Of a DNA stretch of 64,000 nucleotides, positions 15,307 to 24,215 are shown in pieces. Made by a program: the position numbers and the translations under genes. The notes beneath the pieces were generated by a model that was not told the DNA's origin, ran no database searches, and saw only the letters and a list, made by a program, of their open reading frames with translations. The number at the start of each line of letters is the position of its first letter. The first letter of the stretch is position 1. The stretch is from Coriobacteriia bacterium (GTDB lineage Bacteria > Actinomycetota > Coriobacteriia > Coriobacteriales > Eggerthellaceae): contig JAUNCQ010000001.1 of assembly GCA_030526515.1 (NCBI GenBank), positions 62,001 through 126,000 on the forward strand, in the 5' to 3' direction.

Positions 15307-18300
15307 ATGACCGAAGCTACCTCGCATATGCCCGAATCCGCCGCGACCGCGACCGCAGCCGCGTCGGCCACCGACGCCCCCACCTACTACGAGCGCGTGT
15401 CCCAGACCATGCCCGTGGAGCCGTTCGCGGTGCTGGTGGATCCCGGTGTCGACGACGACCTGGCCCGGGAGCTGTGGGCTGCCGTCGAGGAGCTGGCCGA
15501 CGACCCGCGCTTCTGCGAGTACCGCTTCTACTGGGTCAACCACGGCCAGATGGAGCGCCGGGACGTGAACCGCCAGGGCGTCATCGCGGTGACCCCGGGC
15601 GGCCAGTTCTTCGCCCGTGCCCAAGCCCGCTGCCGTCTGTGGGTGTGCGCTCAGGGGGACGAAAGCTATGGCGATCCTGATGCCGCCCACGAGCTGGCGA
15701 TCGTAGAGCCCGGCGCAGCTGCAGCGGTGCTCCAGCGCGCCTGCGTGCCGCCGCGGCCGGTGAAGGTCAGCGTCATCGTGCCCGTGTACAACCGCGCCGT
15801 GGACCTGGCCCAGTCCCTGCCGCTGCTGGTGGAGCAGACCATGGCCGACGACCTGGAGGTCATCCTGGTGGACGACGGTTCCACCGACGGCTCGGCGGAG
15901 GTGCTGGACCAGTGGCAGGAACGCTATCCGGAGCTGCTGCGGGTCTACCACCGCGCCAACGGCGGCGCCGCCCGTGCCCGCAACTTCGGCCTGGGCCGTG
16001 CCCGCGGCGAATACGTGGGCTTCGTGGATGCCGACGACCTGGTGGACCGCACCATGTTCCAGAAGCTGTACCAGAGTGCCGTCGACCAGGATGCCGACGT
16101 GGCCACCTGCGGCTTCTACCGCACCCGCAAGGGCTGGTCGACGCCCTTCGAGTACCTGGTCCGCCGGTGCTACGGCGCCAGCGCCTGCCAGGAGCCGGGC
16201 CTGCTGGTACATAACAGCCCCTACGTGTGGAACAAGCTGTTCCGCCGCTCGTTCCTGATCGAGCACGGACTGCACTTCAACGAAGCCCTGCGCATCTACG
16301 AGGACTTCCTGTTCACGTACTCCGCCCTGGTGCTGGCCAACCGCGTCACCAAGGTGGGCGAGTGCCTGTACAGCTACATGTTCATGACCGGCGGTTCTTT
16401 GACGGAGACGTTCTCCGACAAGCGCTTCGACTTCTTCCCGGCCTGCCGCGCCCTGGTTTCCGTGGTGCGCCAGGCGGGCCTGTTCTACCAGCTGGAGAAC
16501 AGCCTGCTGTTCCAGATCATGGCCCACGGCTACCGCGTCCTTGACTATCTGCCCCAGGATGAAGACCAGCGTACCCAGATCAAGTGCTTCAACAAGGAGT
16601 TCTTCGAGCTGCTGGACGAGTTCTTCCCCTGGTGGCGCGATTACGGCTACTACTTCAAGAACGCCCATCGCGGGCGCCGACGCTTCACCAGCCGTCGCTG
16701 GCTGGCACGTCGCATGAAGCAGACGCCCCAGGAGCGCGCTGCCGAGTACCGCGAGCGCATGGCGGAGGGCGAAGCCCCCGGTGCCGCCTATGCCCGGGTC
16801 ATGGCTGCGGAGCCCCTGGATCCCCGCCGCGTCTACATTGACTCCCAGCATGGCGAAAACCTGTCCGGCAACATGTTCTACGTGCTGAAGGAGCTGCTGA
16901 CCGACCCGTCCTACGCCGACTGCACCGTGGGTTTGGGCTACGCGCCCCATGACGATGTGGACCGCCGGGCCCAGTTCCGCGCGCTGCTGGCCTTCTACGG
17001 CCTGGACGCCGATCGCGTGACCTTCCTGCCCACGGAAACCCCCGCCCAGGCGGAGTTCCTGGCCCGGTCGACGTTCCTGTTCAGCGATACCAGCCTGCCC
17101 GTGTGGTGGGTCAAGCGCCCCGGCCAGGACTACACCCTGACCTGGCACGGCATGCCCCTGAAGACCTGCGGCCGCCACATGGCCCAGGAGTACGAGCGCC
17201 AGTCCAACCTCATGCGCAACTTCAGCCAGGCTGATCACGTGATCTTCCAGAATCGGGAGATGGTCCAGATCTACCAGCGCGCCTACGACTACGGCATCAT
17301 GGGCCAGGGCCAGACCCTGCTGCTGGGCTACCCCCGCAACCAGGCCCTGGTGGAGCCCCAGGGGGCTTGGCGCAAGGCCCCCGCACCGGAGCCTGGCGTT
17401 CAGCGCATCCTGTACATGCCCACCTGGCGCGGCACCGTGGCCCAGAAGCAGAGCTCGGATCACCTGGGCACCCTGCTGGCCCAGATCGACGCCCAGCTGA
17501 CGGATGCCCAGGAGTTCGTGGTCAAGCTGCATCCCTACGACGCGGCGGCCCTTGACTTCGGCGACTTCGCCCATGTGAAGCCCTATCCGGCCCAGTACGA
17601 GGCCTACGACTACCTGGCCACCTGCGACGCGTTGGTCACCGACTACTCCAGCGTCATGTTCGACTTCGCCTGCACCCGCCGCCCCATGGTGCTGTTCACC
17701 TACGACAAGGCCGACTATCTGCGGGACCGCGGCATGTACTTCGACCTGGACGAGCTGGGTCTGCCCCAGGCGGCCACCGTGGACGAGCTGGTGGCGCTGC
17801 TTTCCGCCCCGGCCGACCAGGAGTCCCTGGACGCCTTCGCCGAGCGCTTCGCCCCGGTGGAGCACGGAACGTGCGCTGCGCGGGTCTGTGCCAACGCGCT
17901 TCAGGGCGAAAGGCCCGACTGCCCCCACATCCCCTGCGGGACGGACCCGGTGTCCGTGGTGTTCGCCCACGACCTGCGGGCCGCCCACGCCAAGGAGCTG
18001 GTGGGCTGGCTAGCTGACGGCACGGCGGGGGAGCCGGTGGCGTTCACCTACGACATGCGCACCATCCGCAACAAGGAGCTGCTGCTGCAGCTGCCCGAGT
18101 CCGTGGCTCTGGCCGGTTCCTACGGCGCCTTCGAGTCCGTGGCCGATGCGGACCAGGCGGTCCTGTCCGCCTTCCGCGACGACGTGGCGTCCGTGGACGA
18201 GCACTGGGATGACGTGGAGCGCCTGGCTCGCACCGAGTGGGGCCGCGTGTTCGGCTCCAAACCCGTGCGGCAGGTGGTGGTGTACGGCTTCGAGCAGTGG

Positions 18301-18510
18301 GACAAGCTGGTGCTGGCCGCCTTCGCCCCCTGCCAGCGCCGCGTGCTGGTGCTGCGTGGCCTGGAGGCCGACCTGTGCGACCAGGTCCCCAAGCGGCTGC
18401 TGCGGCAGTTCGGCGTGGTGGTTGACCTGGACGGCGGCAACCGCCTGGACTGGCATCCCGGTCGGGTGGAGCGCACCGTCGGCTGCGCTTCCGACCTGCT
18501 GAACCTGTAG
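15307..18510 (+). CDS. GT2 glycosyltransferase fused to CDP-glycerol glycerophosphotransferase (second copy)
   Basis: 1067 residues. After an Ala/Thr-rich N-terminus and a divergent segment of about 150 residues comes a GT2 domain (SVIVPVYN, LVDDGSTDGS, FVDADDLVD). A TagF-like domain follows, with WHGMPLKTCGRHM, YMPTWRGT, VVKLHPYD and VTDYSSVMFDFA. The last ~190 residues form an extra region I cannot name. The ATG at 15307 is preceded by CGAAGG at six bases. A longer frame to 15268 exists but starts inside the promoter-like region. The architecture is like that of 783-3875, but the central sequences differ, so the two fusions probably add different units to the polymer. A terminator precedes it, so it is probably its own transcription unit. 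Confidence 0.85.
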   Translation: MTEATSHMPESAATATAAASATDAPTYYERVSQTMPVEPFAVLVDPGVDDDLARELWAAVEELADDPRFCEYRFYWVNHGQMERRDVNRQGVIAVTPGGQFFARAQARCRLWVCAQGDESYGDPDAAHELAIVEPGAAAAVLQRACVPPRPVKVSVIVPVYNRAVDLAQSLPLLVEQTMADDLEVILVDDGSTDGSAEVLDQWQERYPELLRVYHRANGGAARARNFGLGRARGEYVGFVDADDLVDRTMFQKLYQSAVDQDADVATCGFYRTRKGWSTPFEYLVRRCYGASACQEPGLLVHNSPYVWNKLFRRSFLIEHGLHFNEALRIYEDFLFTYSALVLANRVTKVGECLYSYMFMTGGSLTETFSDKRFDFFPACRALVSVVRQAGLFYQLENSLLFQIMAHGYRVLDYLPQDEDQRTQIKCFNKEFFELLDEFFPWWRDYGYYFKNAHRGRRRFTSRRWLARRMKQTPQERAAEYRERMAEGEAPGAAYARVMAAEPLDPRRVYIDSQHGENLSGNMFYVLKELLTDPSYADCTVGLGYAPHDDVDRRAQFRALLAFYGLDADRVTFLPTETPAQAEFLARSTFLFSDTSLPVWWVKRPGQDYTLTWHGMPLKTCGRHMAQEYERQSNLMRNFSQADHVIFQNREMVQIYQRAYDYGIMGQGQTLLLGYPRNQALVEPQGAWRKAPAPEPGVQRILYMPTWRGTVAQKQSSDHLGTLLAQIDAQLTDAQEFVVKLHPYDAAALDFGDFAHVKPYPAQYEAYDYLATCDALVTDYSSVMFDFACTRRPMVLFTYDKADYLRDRGMYFDLDELGLPQAATVDELVALLSAPADQESLDAFAERFAPVEHGTCAARVCANALQGERPDCPHIPCGTDPVSVVFAHDLRAAHAKELVGWLADGTAGEPVAFTYDMRTIRNKELLLQLPESVALAGSYGAFESVADADQAVLSAFRDDVASVDEHWDDVERLARTEWGRVFGSKPVRQVVVYGFEQWDKLVLAAFAPCQRRVLVLRGLEADLCDQVPKRLLRQFGVVVDLDGGNRLDWHPGRVERTVGCASDLLNL

Positions 18511-18517
18511 GGGAGAA

Positions 18518-18531
18518 GGGCGATTTCGCCC
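18518..18531. repeat. Short palindrome GGGCGA-TT-TCGCCC
   Basis: It lies just after the stop of the glycerophosphotransferase fusion and contains one complete TTTCGCCC copy of the dispersed word. Confidence 0.5.
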
Positions 18532-18554
18532 GCAAGCTGAACCAGAACATGAAA

Positions 18555-18582
18555 AAGGAGGCTGCCGTGGGGCAGCCTCCTT
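18555..18582. terminator. Bidirectional terminator between convergent genes
   Basis: AAGGAGGCTGCC-GTGG-GGCAGCCTCCTT, a 12 bp perfect stem with a four base loop. The A run on its left side gives a U run for the leftward gene ending at 18621. Confidence 0.85.
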
Positions 18583-18620
18583 GCGTTGCGAAGAAGCTCG
18601 CGTCTATGGGCGAAAAGCCC

Positions 18621-21600
18621 CTAGTTCACGTGGATCATGCGCTCGCTGGAGATGGTGTAGCCGTCATCCAGGTACAGCACCACGCGCCAGTTGCCCGAGG
18701 TGAGCTTCTGGGGGTCGCCCTGGCCCTGGTACACGCCATGCTCGGTATCGGTCAGGTCGAAGGCGGTGCCGTTCAGCTCGGCCGTGTAGGCGTACCACAG
18801 GGACGGGTCGCCGGCCGCGAAGTCCGCAGGCGTGTCGGATTCGCGGAACAGGGCCACCCAGTCCTTGCGGGTGGTGTTGGTCGGGGTGATCATGAGCGGC
18901 TCGCCGGCTTCGTACACGTCCTTGTTGGTGGTGAAGGTCTTGATGGCGTCATTGGCCTCCACCGTGAACTCGGCGCTTGCCAGCACCTCGTAGCCGTCGT
19001 TGGCCAGCAGGTAGACCACGTACTCGCCAGCGGGGAGGGCTGCCATGTCCATGCGGGTCCAGTTGAACAGCTGGTGCTGCATGACGTACTCGTAGCCGGA
19101 GGTGTGCTCAATGCCCAGGTTGGTGCCGTTGACGTAGTACCACCAGGCGGAATCCTGGCCGCCGCCGGCGGTTTCGCCCTTCTTATACAGGCCCACCCAG
19201 TCCGTGGCGCCCTCGGAGGTGGCGGTCACGCGGACCGGCTCGCCGGGATAGTAGGTGGACTTGCTCAGGGCCAGGGTGCCGGTGGGCTTCGTGGGATCGC
19301 GCTTCACCGTGATGTTTGCCGTGGTGGCAATGTCGTAGCCGTCGTCCTTGCACAGGATCAGCGTGTACTCGCCGGCAGGCAGGTCCTTCACGGCTGCCCA
19401 GTCGCTGCGGTAGGCGCTGCCGTCGCCAGCCGTTTCGGTCTTGATGTTCCAGGGCGTGCCGTTCTGGAAGTAGTTCCAGTAGATGGCCTGCAGGTACTGG
19501 CCGGGGACCTCGCCCTTCTTGTAGATGCCCACCCAGTCCTTGTCGGTCATGCCGGTTGCGGTGACCAGGATGTCCTCGCCTTCGATGTACTCGGTCTTGT
19601 CGGCGGATACCTCGTAGGTCTCCTTCACCACGGTGCGGACCTTGATCTTGCTTTCGTCCCATACGGCGGGCCAGTTCCAGCTGGTGTGGAACGGGTTCAG
19701 GGCCTCGGCCCAGGTGGGGATGTCGGTGACCTTCACGCGCTGGCCGTCAACGTAGTCGTTGTAGACGATCTGGGGCAGCAGCTCGTCGGTGTACTCGAAG
19801 GACAGGTTGGTGTCTATGTACTTGTACACGTCGTAGGCGATCTTGTGGGAGCCGTCCGTGTTCAGCAGGCCGGTGCGCATGCCGTTCACGGCCTCCTGCT
19901 CCACGTCGATGTCGCGGTAGTAGGCGAAGGCCTTCACGCAGTCCAGCTGGGCGATCTTGTAGTAGGAAACGGCCAGGTAGGCTGCCTGCTTCTTCTGATG
20001 CGCCACCTCGTTGGTGAGGCTGGAGCAGCCGGACTCGTTCAGCCACACGGGACGGACCTTGCCCTTGTGCAGCAGGGCGGGCTGCTCAAGGTAGCTCTGG
20101 AGCAGCTCCAGGTTGCTGAAGGTGATCAGGCCCGTGGTGTTCATGTTCCCGTTCATGCCCCAGTCACGGCCGCCGGTGGTGCCGGCCTTGATGGTGTCGT
20201 TGCCGTACAGCTCGGAGTTTGCCAGGGAGGAGCCGTAGCAGTGGGGAGTCAGACCCCAGTTGAAGTCGCCTTCGGCCGCGCTGGTCTTGGCCAGGTAGTC
20301 GACCATGTCCTTGGGGGCGAAGTAGTTGGCGCCGCCTGCATGCAGGCCCGGCACGCCGGACTCAACGGCGGAAAGGGCCCACTGGTGGGTCAGGCTCATG
20401 CACACGGGCATGTTGGCGCGGTACTTGCCCAGGGCCGTCTGGGCCAGGCGCAGGGAGCGGCCGTACTCCTCCATGTAGGCTTCCAGGCTGATGGTCTGGT
20501 CGTTGGCGACCACCTGGTTCCAGCAGCTGGAGTAGTCGACCTCGTTGCCCAGCACAATGGCGTCGATGGCGCCCTGGGAGCCCTCGGCTCCGCTGTAGCG
20601 CTGGCCCAGGAACTCCATGAAGGCGATCCAGCAGTCACGGCCGATTTCGTTGGAGGTGTTCACGGCCACGTGGTTGGCGTTGCCGTAGGTGCCGGCGCCG
20701 TAGAAGATCTCCGGGCTGCAGGAGCTCAGGTCGACCTTGCTCAGCACGGTCAGGCCCACGGACATGCCGCGGTCGTTGGCGTTCTTGATGTAGCGGTCGA
20801 AGAAATCGAAGTAGCCTGCGCTGAAGTAGAAGGTCTTGCCGTTGCTTTCGAAGGCAATGGCGTCGTCGGACGGGACCTGGCCGTAGGGCAGGATGGCCCG
20901 GTCGTACTCGATGTTGGTCATGACCACGCCGCAGCCCAGGTCGGTGGCGCGCTTCAGCTCGGCGGTGAACAGGCCCTTCTTGGAGGTCGGGTCCTGTGCC
21001 GTCTGATCGGTGGTGCAGGGGGCGTCGGTCACGTAGAAGGGGCCCTTGACCAGGATGCCGTCGGTGGTGACCAGGTAGAACTTGTTGTAGGCGCGGTCGT
21101 AGCCGGTGGCGTCAAAGCGGTCGAAGGCCGCGGGCTTGCTTTCGCCCACGGTGTACTGGGCCACCTTGGTGCCGGCAACCTTGTCAACGGCGTCGAAGTC
21201 GTTGCTCAGGTACTTCTTGGCGTCCTGCTTGAGGGCGTTGTCGGCGGTGGTCATGAGCACGTTGACCTTGGTGCCCGCGGGTGCCGAGGCGTAGGTGCCC
21301 GGGTTCACCGTGATGGCGGTGGCGGTTGCGGTCACGGTGGTGGTGGATCCGCCCAGCGGGCCGGGGTCGGCCTTGCCGCACCACTTGCAGGCGCCGTCCA
21401 CGTAGCTGTGGTCGACGGGGTCCTTGTAGTACTTCTTGACGGTGTGCTTCTTGTTGTAGCTGCAGGTGTAGAGGGTGTATCCCTTTGCCTTGCAGGTGGG
21501 GGCGACCGTCTTGGTCTTGGTCCACTTATGGGCGGACGAAACAGGAGAGCCGCTGTAGTAGTAGAAGTACTTCTTGCAGTGGCCGCAGTAGTAGCGCATC

Positions 21601-21992
21601 ATCTTGGCCTTGGTGCAGGTGGCTGCCTTGTACGTGGCCAGCTTGCTGGTGCGCGGCACCGTCACGGTGCACTTGTAGGTCCTGCTGCCGACCTTTGCCC
21701 TGATGGTGGCCTTGCCGGCCTTCTTGGCGGTCAGCTTTGCGGATGCCGCGGTGGTCTTGGTGACCGTGACCACGGCCTTGTTGGACGAAGTCCACGTCAC
21801 CTTCTTGGTGCCGCGGTTCTTGACCGTCAGCGTGGCGGTCTTCTTGTAGTGCACGATGGCGGACTTCTTGCTGAGCGTGGGTGCTGCCGCATACGCGTTC
21901 GCGGTGGTCACGGCCAGGGCCGTGCCGCAGGCGACCACGAGTGCCAGCAGCGCCGTCAGCAGCGTCCTGCGTGCTGATGCGGTTCTTGGCAT
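18621..21992 (-). CDS. Secreted glycosidase-like protein with Big_2 and C-terminal Ig-like repeats
   Basis: 1123 residues. A signal peptide (LLTALLALVVACGTALA) is followed by a Big_2-type domain (about 35-110) and a Cys-pair region (about 120-210: CGHCKK, CSYNKKH, CKWCGK). The central domain resembles the DUF5722 / (beta/alpha)8 glycosidase type, with AIVLGNEVDYSS and VWLNESGCSS as likely acid/base and nucleophile Glu motifs. Three C-terminal Ig-like repeats follow, each with DWV.L/IYK..... and LPAGEY. It is probably surface-bound or released. The start has GGAGG seven bases upstream. It is a paralogue of 24216-27299 and is co-directional with the phosphatase at 22038 (45 base gap). The DUF5722 assignment is from memory and moderate. 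Confidence 0.7.
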   Translation of the reverse strand: MPRTASARRTLLTALLALVVACGTALAVTTANAYAAAPTLSKKSAIVHYKKTATLTVKNRGTKKVTWTSSNKAVVTVTKTTAASAKLTAKKAGKATIRAKVGSRTYKCTVTVPRTSKLATYKAATCTKAKMMRYYCGHCKKYFYYYSGSPVSSAHKWTKTKTVAPTCKAKGYTLYTCSYNKKHTVKKYYKDPVDHSYVDGACKWCGKADPGPLGGSTTTVTATATAITVNPGTYASAPAGTKVNVLMTTADNALKQDAKKYLSNDFDAVDKVAGTKVAQYTVGESKPAAFDRFDATGYDRAYNKFYLVTTDGILVKGPFYVTDAPCTTDQTAQDPTSKKGLFTAELKRATDLGCGVVMTNIEYDRAILPYGQVPSDDAIAFESNGKTFYFSAGYFDFFDRYIKNANDRGMSVGLTVLSKVDLSSCSPEIFYGAGTYGNANHVAVNTSNEIGRDCWIAFMEFLGQRYSGAEGSQGAIDAIVLGNEVDYSSCWNQVVANDQTISLEAYMEEYGRSLRLAQTALGKYRANMPVCMSLTHQWALSAVESGVPGLHAGGANYFAPKDMVDYLAKTSAAEGDFNWGLTPHCYGSSLANSELYGNDTIKAGTTGGRDWGMNGNMNTTGLITFSNLELLQSYLEQPALLHKGKVRPVWLNESGCSSLTNEVAHQKKQAAYLAVSYYKIAQLDCVKAFAYYRDIDVEQEAVNGMRTGLLNTDGSHKIAYDVYKYIDTNLSFEYTDELLPQIVYNDYVDGQRVKVTDIPTWAEALNPFHTSWNWPAVWDESKIKVRTVVKETYEVSADKTEYIEGEDILVTATGMTDKDWVGIYKKGEVPGQYLQAIYWNYFQNGTPWNIKTETAGDGSAYRSDWAAVKDLPAGEYTLILCKDDGYDIATTANITVKRDPTKPTGTLALSKSTYYPGEPVRVTATSEGATDWVGLYKKGETAGGGQDSAWWYYVNGTNLGIEHTSGYEYVMQHQLFNWTRMDMAALPAGEYVVYLLANDGYEVLASAEFTVEANDAIKTFTTNKDVYEAGEPLMITPTNTTRKDWVALFRESDTPADFAAGDPSLWYAYTAELNGTAFDLTDTEHGVYQGQGDPQKLTSGNWRVVLYLDDGYTISSERMIHVN

Positions 21993-22037
21993 CGTCTTTC
22001 CTCCCTCTTTCCTGTATTTCCTTTCGTCCGCTCCTCC

Positions 22038-24026
22038 TTAGCGGGCGTGGGGCACGACGTAGCTGGCGGAGGGCAGCCACCTTCCGTTGGCGAAGTCGCG
22101 TCCCTGTACCAGGGTGCAGTCATCGTAGACGGTGACGTAGTACCCTTCGGAACCCTTCTTGTACGCGCCGGCCTGGTCCTGGGGATCCGCGTAGCTGGTC
22201 CACAGGTAGGCGGCGGAAGAGGTGTTGAGGATGGTCGGCAGGCCGTCCTGGCCGCTCGACCCGTCGTTGCGGGCATGCAGGTTGCCCGGAGAGTCCATGA
22301 TCCAGTGGCTGTGGCCGTTGAACAGGATGACCTGGGGGAACTGCTGCAGGACCTTGATCAGGCGGGCCCGGGAGCTGGAATCCACCACGTCGCCGGACTT
22401 GGCGTTCTCCACGCCGTCCCATCCCTGGCCCGGGAAGCTGCCGGCAATGGTGTTGTACAGCGACTGGTGCAGGTAGACGAAGATGGGCTTGCCGCCGGTG
22501 TCCTCCTGCGCGATGGTCAGCTGATCCTGGAGCCAGTTGGTCTGGTCAGTGCTCAGGTAGGCGTCCACGCCGTCTATGGGGTAGGTGTCGCTGCCCAGCA
22601 TGATGTGGTGCAGGCCGTCCAGCTTCACGGCGTACCAGGGGGAGTCCCCGTCGGGCTGGCCGAACTCGATCTGCTTGCCCTGGGACGCGTAGGTGCGGAA
22701 CAGGGCGCGGCTCTTGGCGGCTCCCTGCTCGTTGGCGTCGTGGCCGTAGTAGTCGTGGTTGCCCATGGCGAAGTACACGTCCGCGGCGCTCATGCCGTCC
22801 TGGGCCTCCACCATGTCGTAGAGCATCCGGTACTCGGCCTCGCGGCCGCGGTCGGCCATGTCGCCCACGATGATGGTCTTGCCGCCGGGGTTGACCTGGG
22901 CGGCGTCGGCCAGGGCCAGGGGCAGGTGCTCGTTTCCGTCATAGCCGGTGCGCCCCTCCTGGTTGACGTGGACGTCGCTCAGGATCTGGAAGCGGGCCAG
23001 GGGCGTTCCCGTGGGCGTGAAGCCGCTGTGTTCCGGCAGGGGGCAGGTCACGTAGCTGCGGGACAGCATGCCGCCTATGCGGGTGTGCACCCGCAGCGCG
23101 GTGGCGCCGGCGGGGATCAGCGTCTGCTCGGGGATGGCCAGGCTAACGGTGGTGCTGGTCGCGTGCTGCGGGGCCAGGGGAGCGTAGCCCTCCAGCGCGC
23201 CCTGGTCATTGGCCCACTGGACCACCACGTCGTTGCGGAAGGCTACCGTCACGGGATTGAGGGTGACGGTCACCAGGCCGCCGGCGGATCCGGTGCCCGG
23301 GTCGGTCAGGTCGTAGCGGGCGGAAACGGGCGCTGTTTCGTCCGTCAGCTGGGGTATGACTTGGTCCTTGGTCTGGTCGCAGGCCATGCAGGAGCGGCGC
23401 AGCAGGCCGTCGGCCTCATAGGTGGCCGGGGTCACGACCATGCCGTCATCCCACTGGTGGCCCAACGCCGCGGTGGCCTGCTTCTTCGTGTGCCTGCCGT
23501 TGCGGGTGCAGGTCCATACGTTGCAGCCGCCTTCGGTGCAGGTGGCCGCCTTGCTCTTGGACGGGGACGCCGCCCAAGCGTGGGCGTTGGCCACCGTGGC
23601 GGTGTAGACGCTGTAGTGCTTGCGGCACCTGTAGCACCAGTAGGTGAGCTTGCCGCGGGTGGAGCAGGTGCCCTTGACCTGCTTGGTCAGCTTGTACGAG
23701 GGGACGGTGACGGCGCAGCGGTAGCGCTTGCCCCGGTACGTGGCGGTGACGGTGGCCTTGCCGGCCTTCAGGCCGGACAGGCGCACGCTGCGATAGCTGA
23801 TCTTCTTGACGGTGACCCGGGACTTGGCGGATGTGGACCAGGTGACCTTGGCGGACGTGGGGATCCCCTTCAGGGTCAGGGTGGCGGTGGTCTTGTGGTG
23901 CAGCTCCAGGGAGCTGCGGTTCAGGACGGCCTTGGCCTGGGCGGGCGTGGCGGCGCACAGTGCCAGCAGCGTGGCGGCGGCCAGCGTCAGCAGGGCAGGG
24001 GCGATGTTCGCGCGGCAGGTTCGCAT
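22038..24026 (-). CDS. Secreted calcineurin-like metallophosphoesterase with Big_2 domain
   Basis: 662 residues. A signal peptide (LLTLAAATLLALCAATPAQA) leads to a Big_2-type domain and a Cys-pair region (CYRCRKH, CTRNGRH, CMACDQ) arranged as in the neighbour at 18621-21992. The C-terminal metallophosphatase domain shows the full motif series: SDVHV, VGDMADRG, GNHDYYG, YLHQS and FNGHSHW. It probably hydrolyses phosphoesters outside the membrane, perhaps on envelope polymers or nucleotides. The ATG at 24026 has GGAG upstream and begins a proper signal peptide. An upstream in-frame extension to 24131 lacks these. It is likely to share a promoter with the gene at 18621-21992. Confidence 0.8.
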   Translation of the reverse strand: MRTCRANIAPALLTLAAATLLALCAATPAQAKAVLNRSSLELHHKTTATLTLKGIPTSAKVTWSTSAKSRVTVKKISYRSVRLSGLKAGKATVTATYRGKRYRCAVTVPSYKLTKQVKGTCSTRGKLTYWCYRCRKHYSVYTATVANAHAWAASPSKSKAATCTEGGCNVWTCTRNGRHTKKQATAALGHQWDDGMVVTPATYEADGLLRRSCMACDQTKDQVIPQLTDETAPVSARYDLTDPGTGSAGGLVTVTLNPVTVAFRNDVVVQWANDQGALEGYAPLAPQHATSTTVSLAIPEQTLIPAGATALRVHTRIGGMLSRSYVTCPLPEHSGFTPTGTPLARFQILSDVHVNQEGRTGYDGNEHLPLALADAAQVNPGGKTIIVGDMADRGREAEYRMLYDMVEAQDGMSAADVYFAMGNHDYYGHDANEQGAAKSRALFRTYASQGKQIEFGQPDGDSPWYAVKLDGLHHIMLGSDTYPIDGVDAYLSTDQTNWLQDQLTIAQEDTGGKPIFVYLHQSLYNTIAGSFPGQGWDGVENAKSGDVVDSSSRARLIKVLQQFPQVILFNGHSHWIMDSPGNLHARNDGSSGQDGLPTILNTSSAAYLWTSYADPQDQAGAYKKGSEGYYVTVYDDCTLVQGRDFANGRWLPSASYVVPHAR

Positions 24027-24104
24027 GGTGCGGTGCTCCGATCGGGTTCTGGCCTGGTTCTGCCCCGTCGGCTGGGGCATTCCAAGGCATATTGTCTTCA
24101 AACC

Positions 24105-24112
24105 ATTATAAT
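24105..24112. promoter_or_regulatory. Overlapping divergent -10 boxes (TATAAT on both strands)
   Basis: Within the palindrome CCATTATAATGG (24103-24114), TATAAT reads rightwards at 24107-24112 and leftwards at 24105-24110. It is 79 bases from the leftward start (24026) and about 100 from the rightward start (24216). No good -35 boxes are visible. The rest of the 190 base gap shows nothing further. Confidence 0.45.
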
Positions 24113-24215
24113 GGTCGCTGCCTGGTTGCATTGTGCAAAAGTACCGGGCAGCATTAACGTTTGTATACGATTTGCGCAGTTGAGACGGCTTTTTGGCTGC
24201 GCTTCAGGAGGCAGG

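Noticed and set aside
15205-18620. GGGC-GAAA-GCCC (15205, 18608) as functional GNRA tetraloop RNAs
   Set aside because: Only these copies have the matching right half. Four base pairs is little, and most copies of the word cannot fold this way.
22047-24215. Upstream in-frame extension of the rightward glycosidase-like gene
   Set aside because: It runs antisense through the metallophosphatase gene. The ATG at 24216 has AGGAGG and opens a normal signal peptide.
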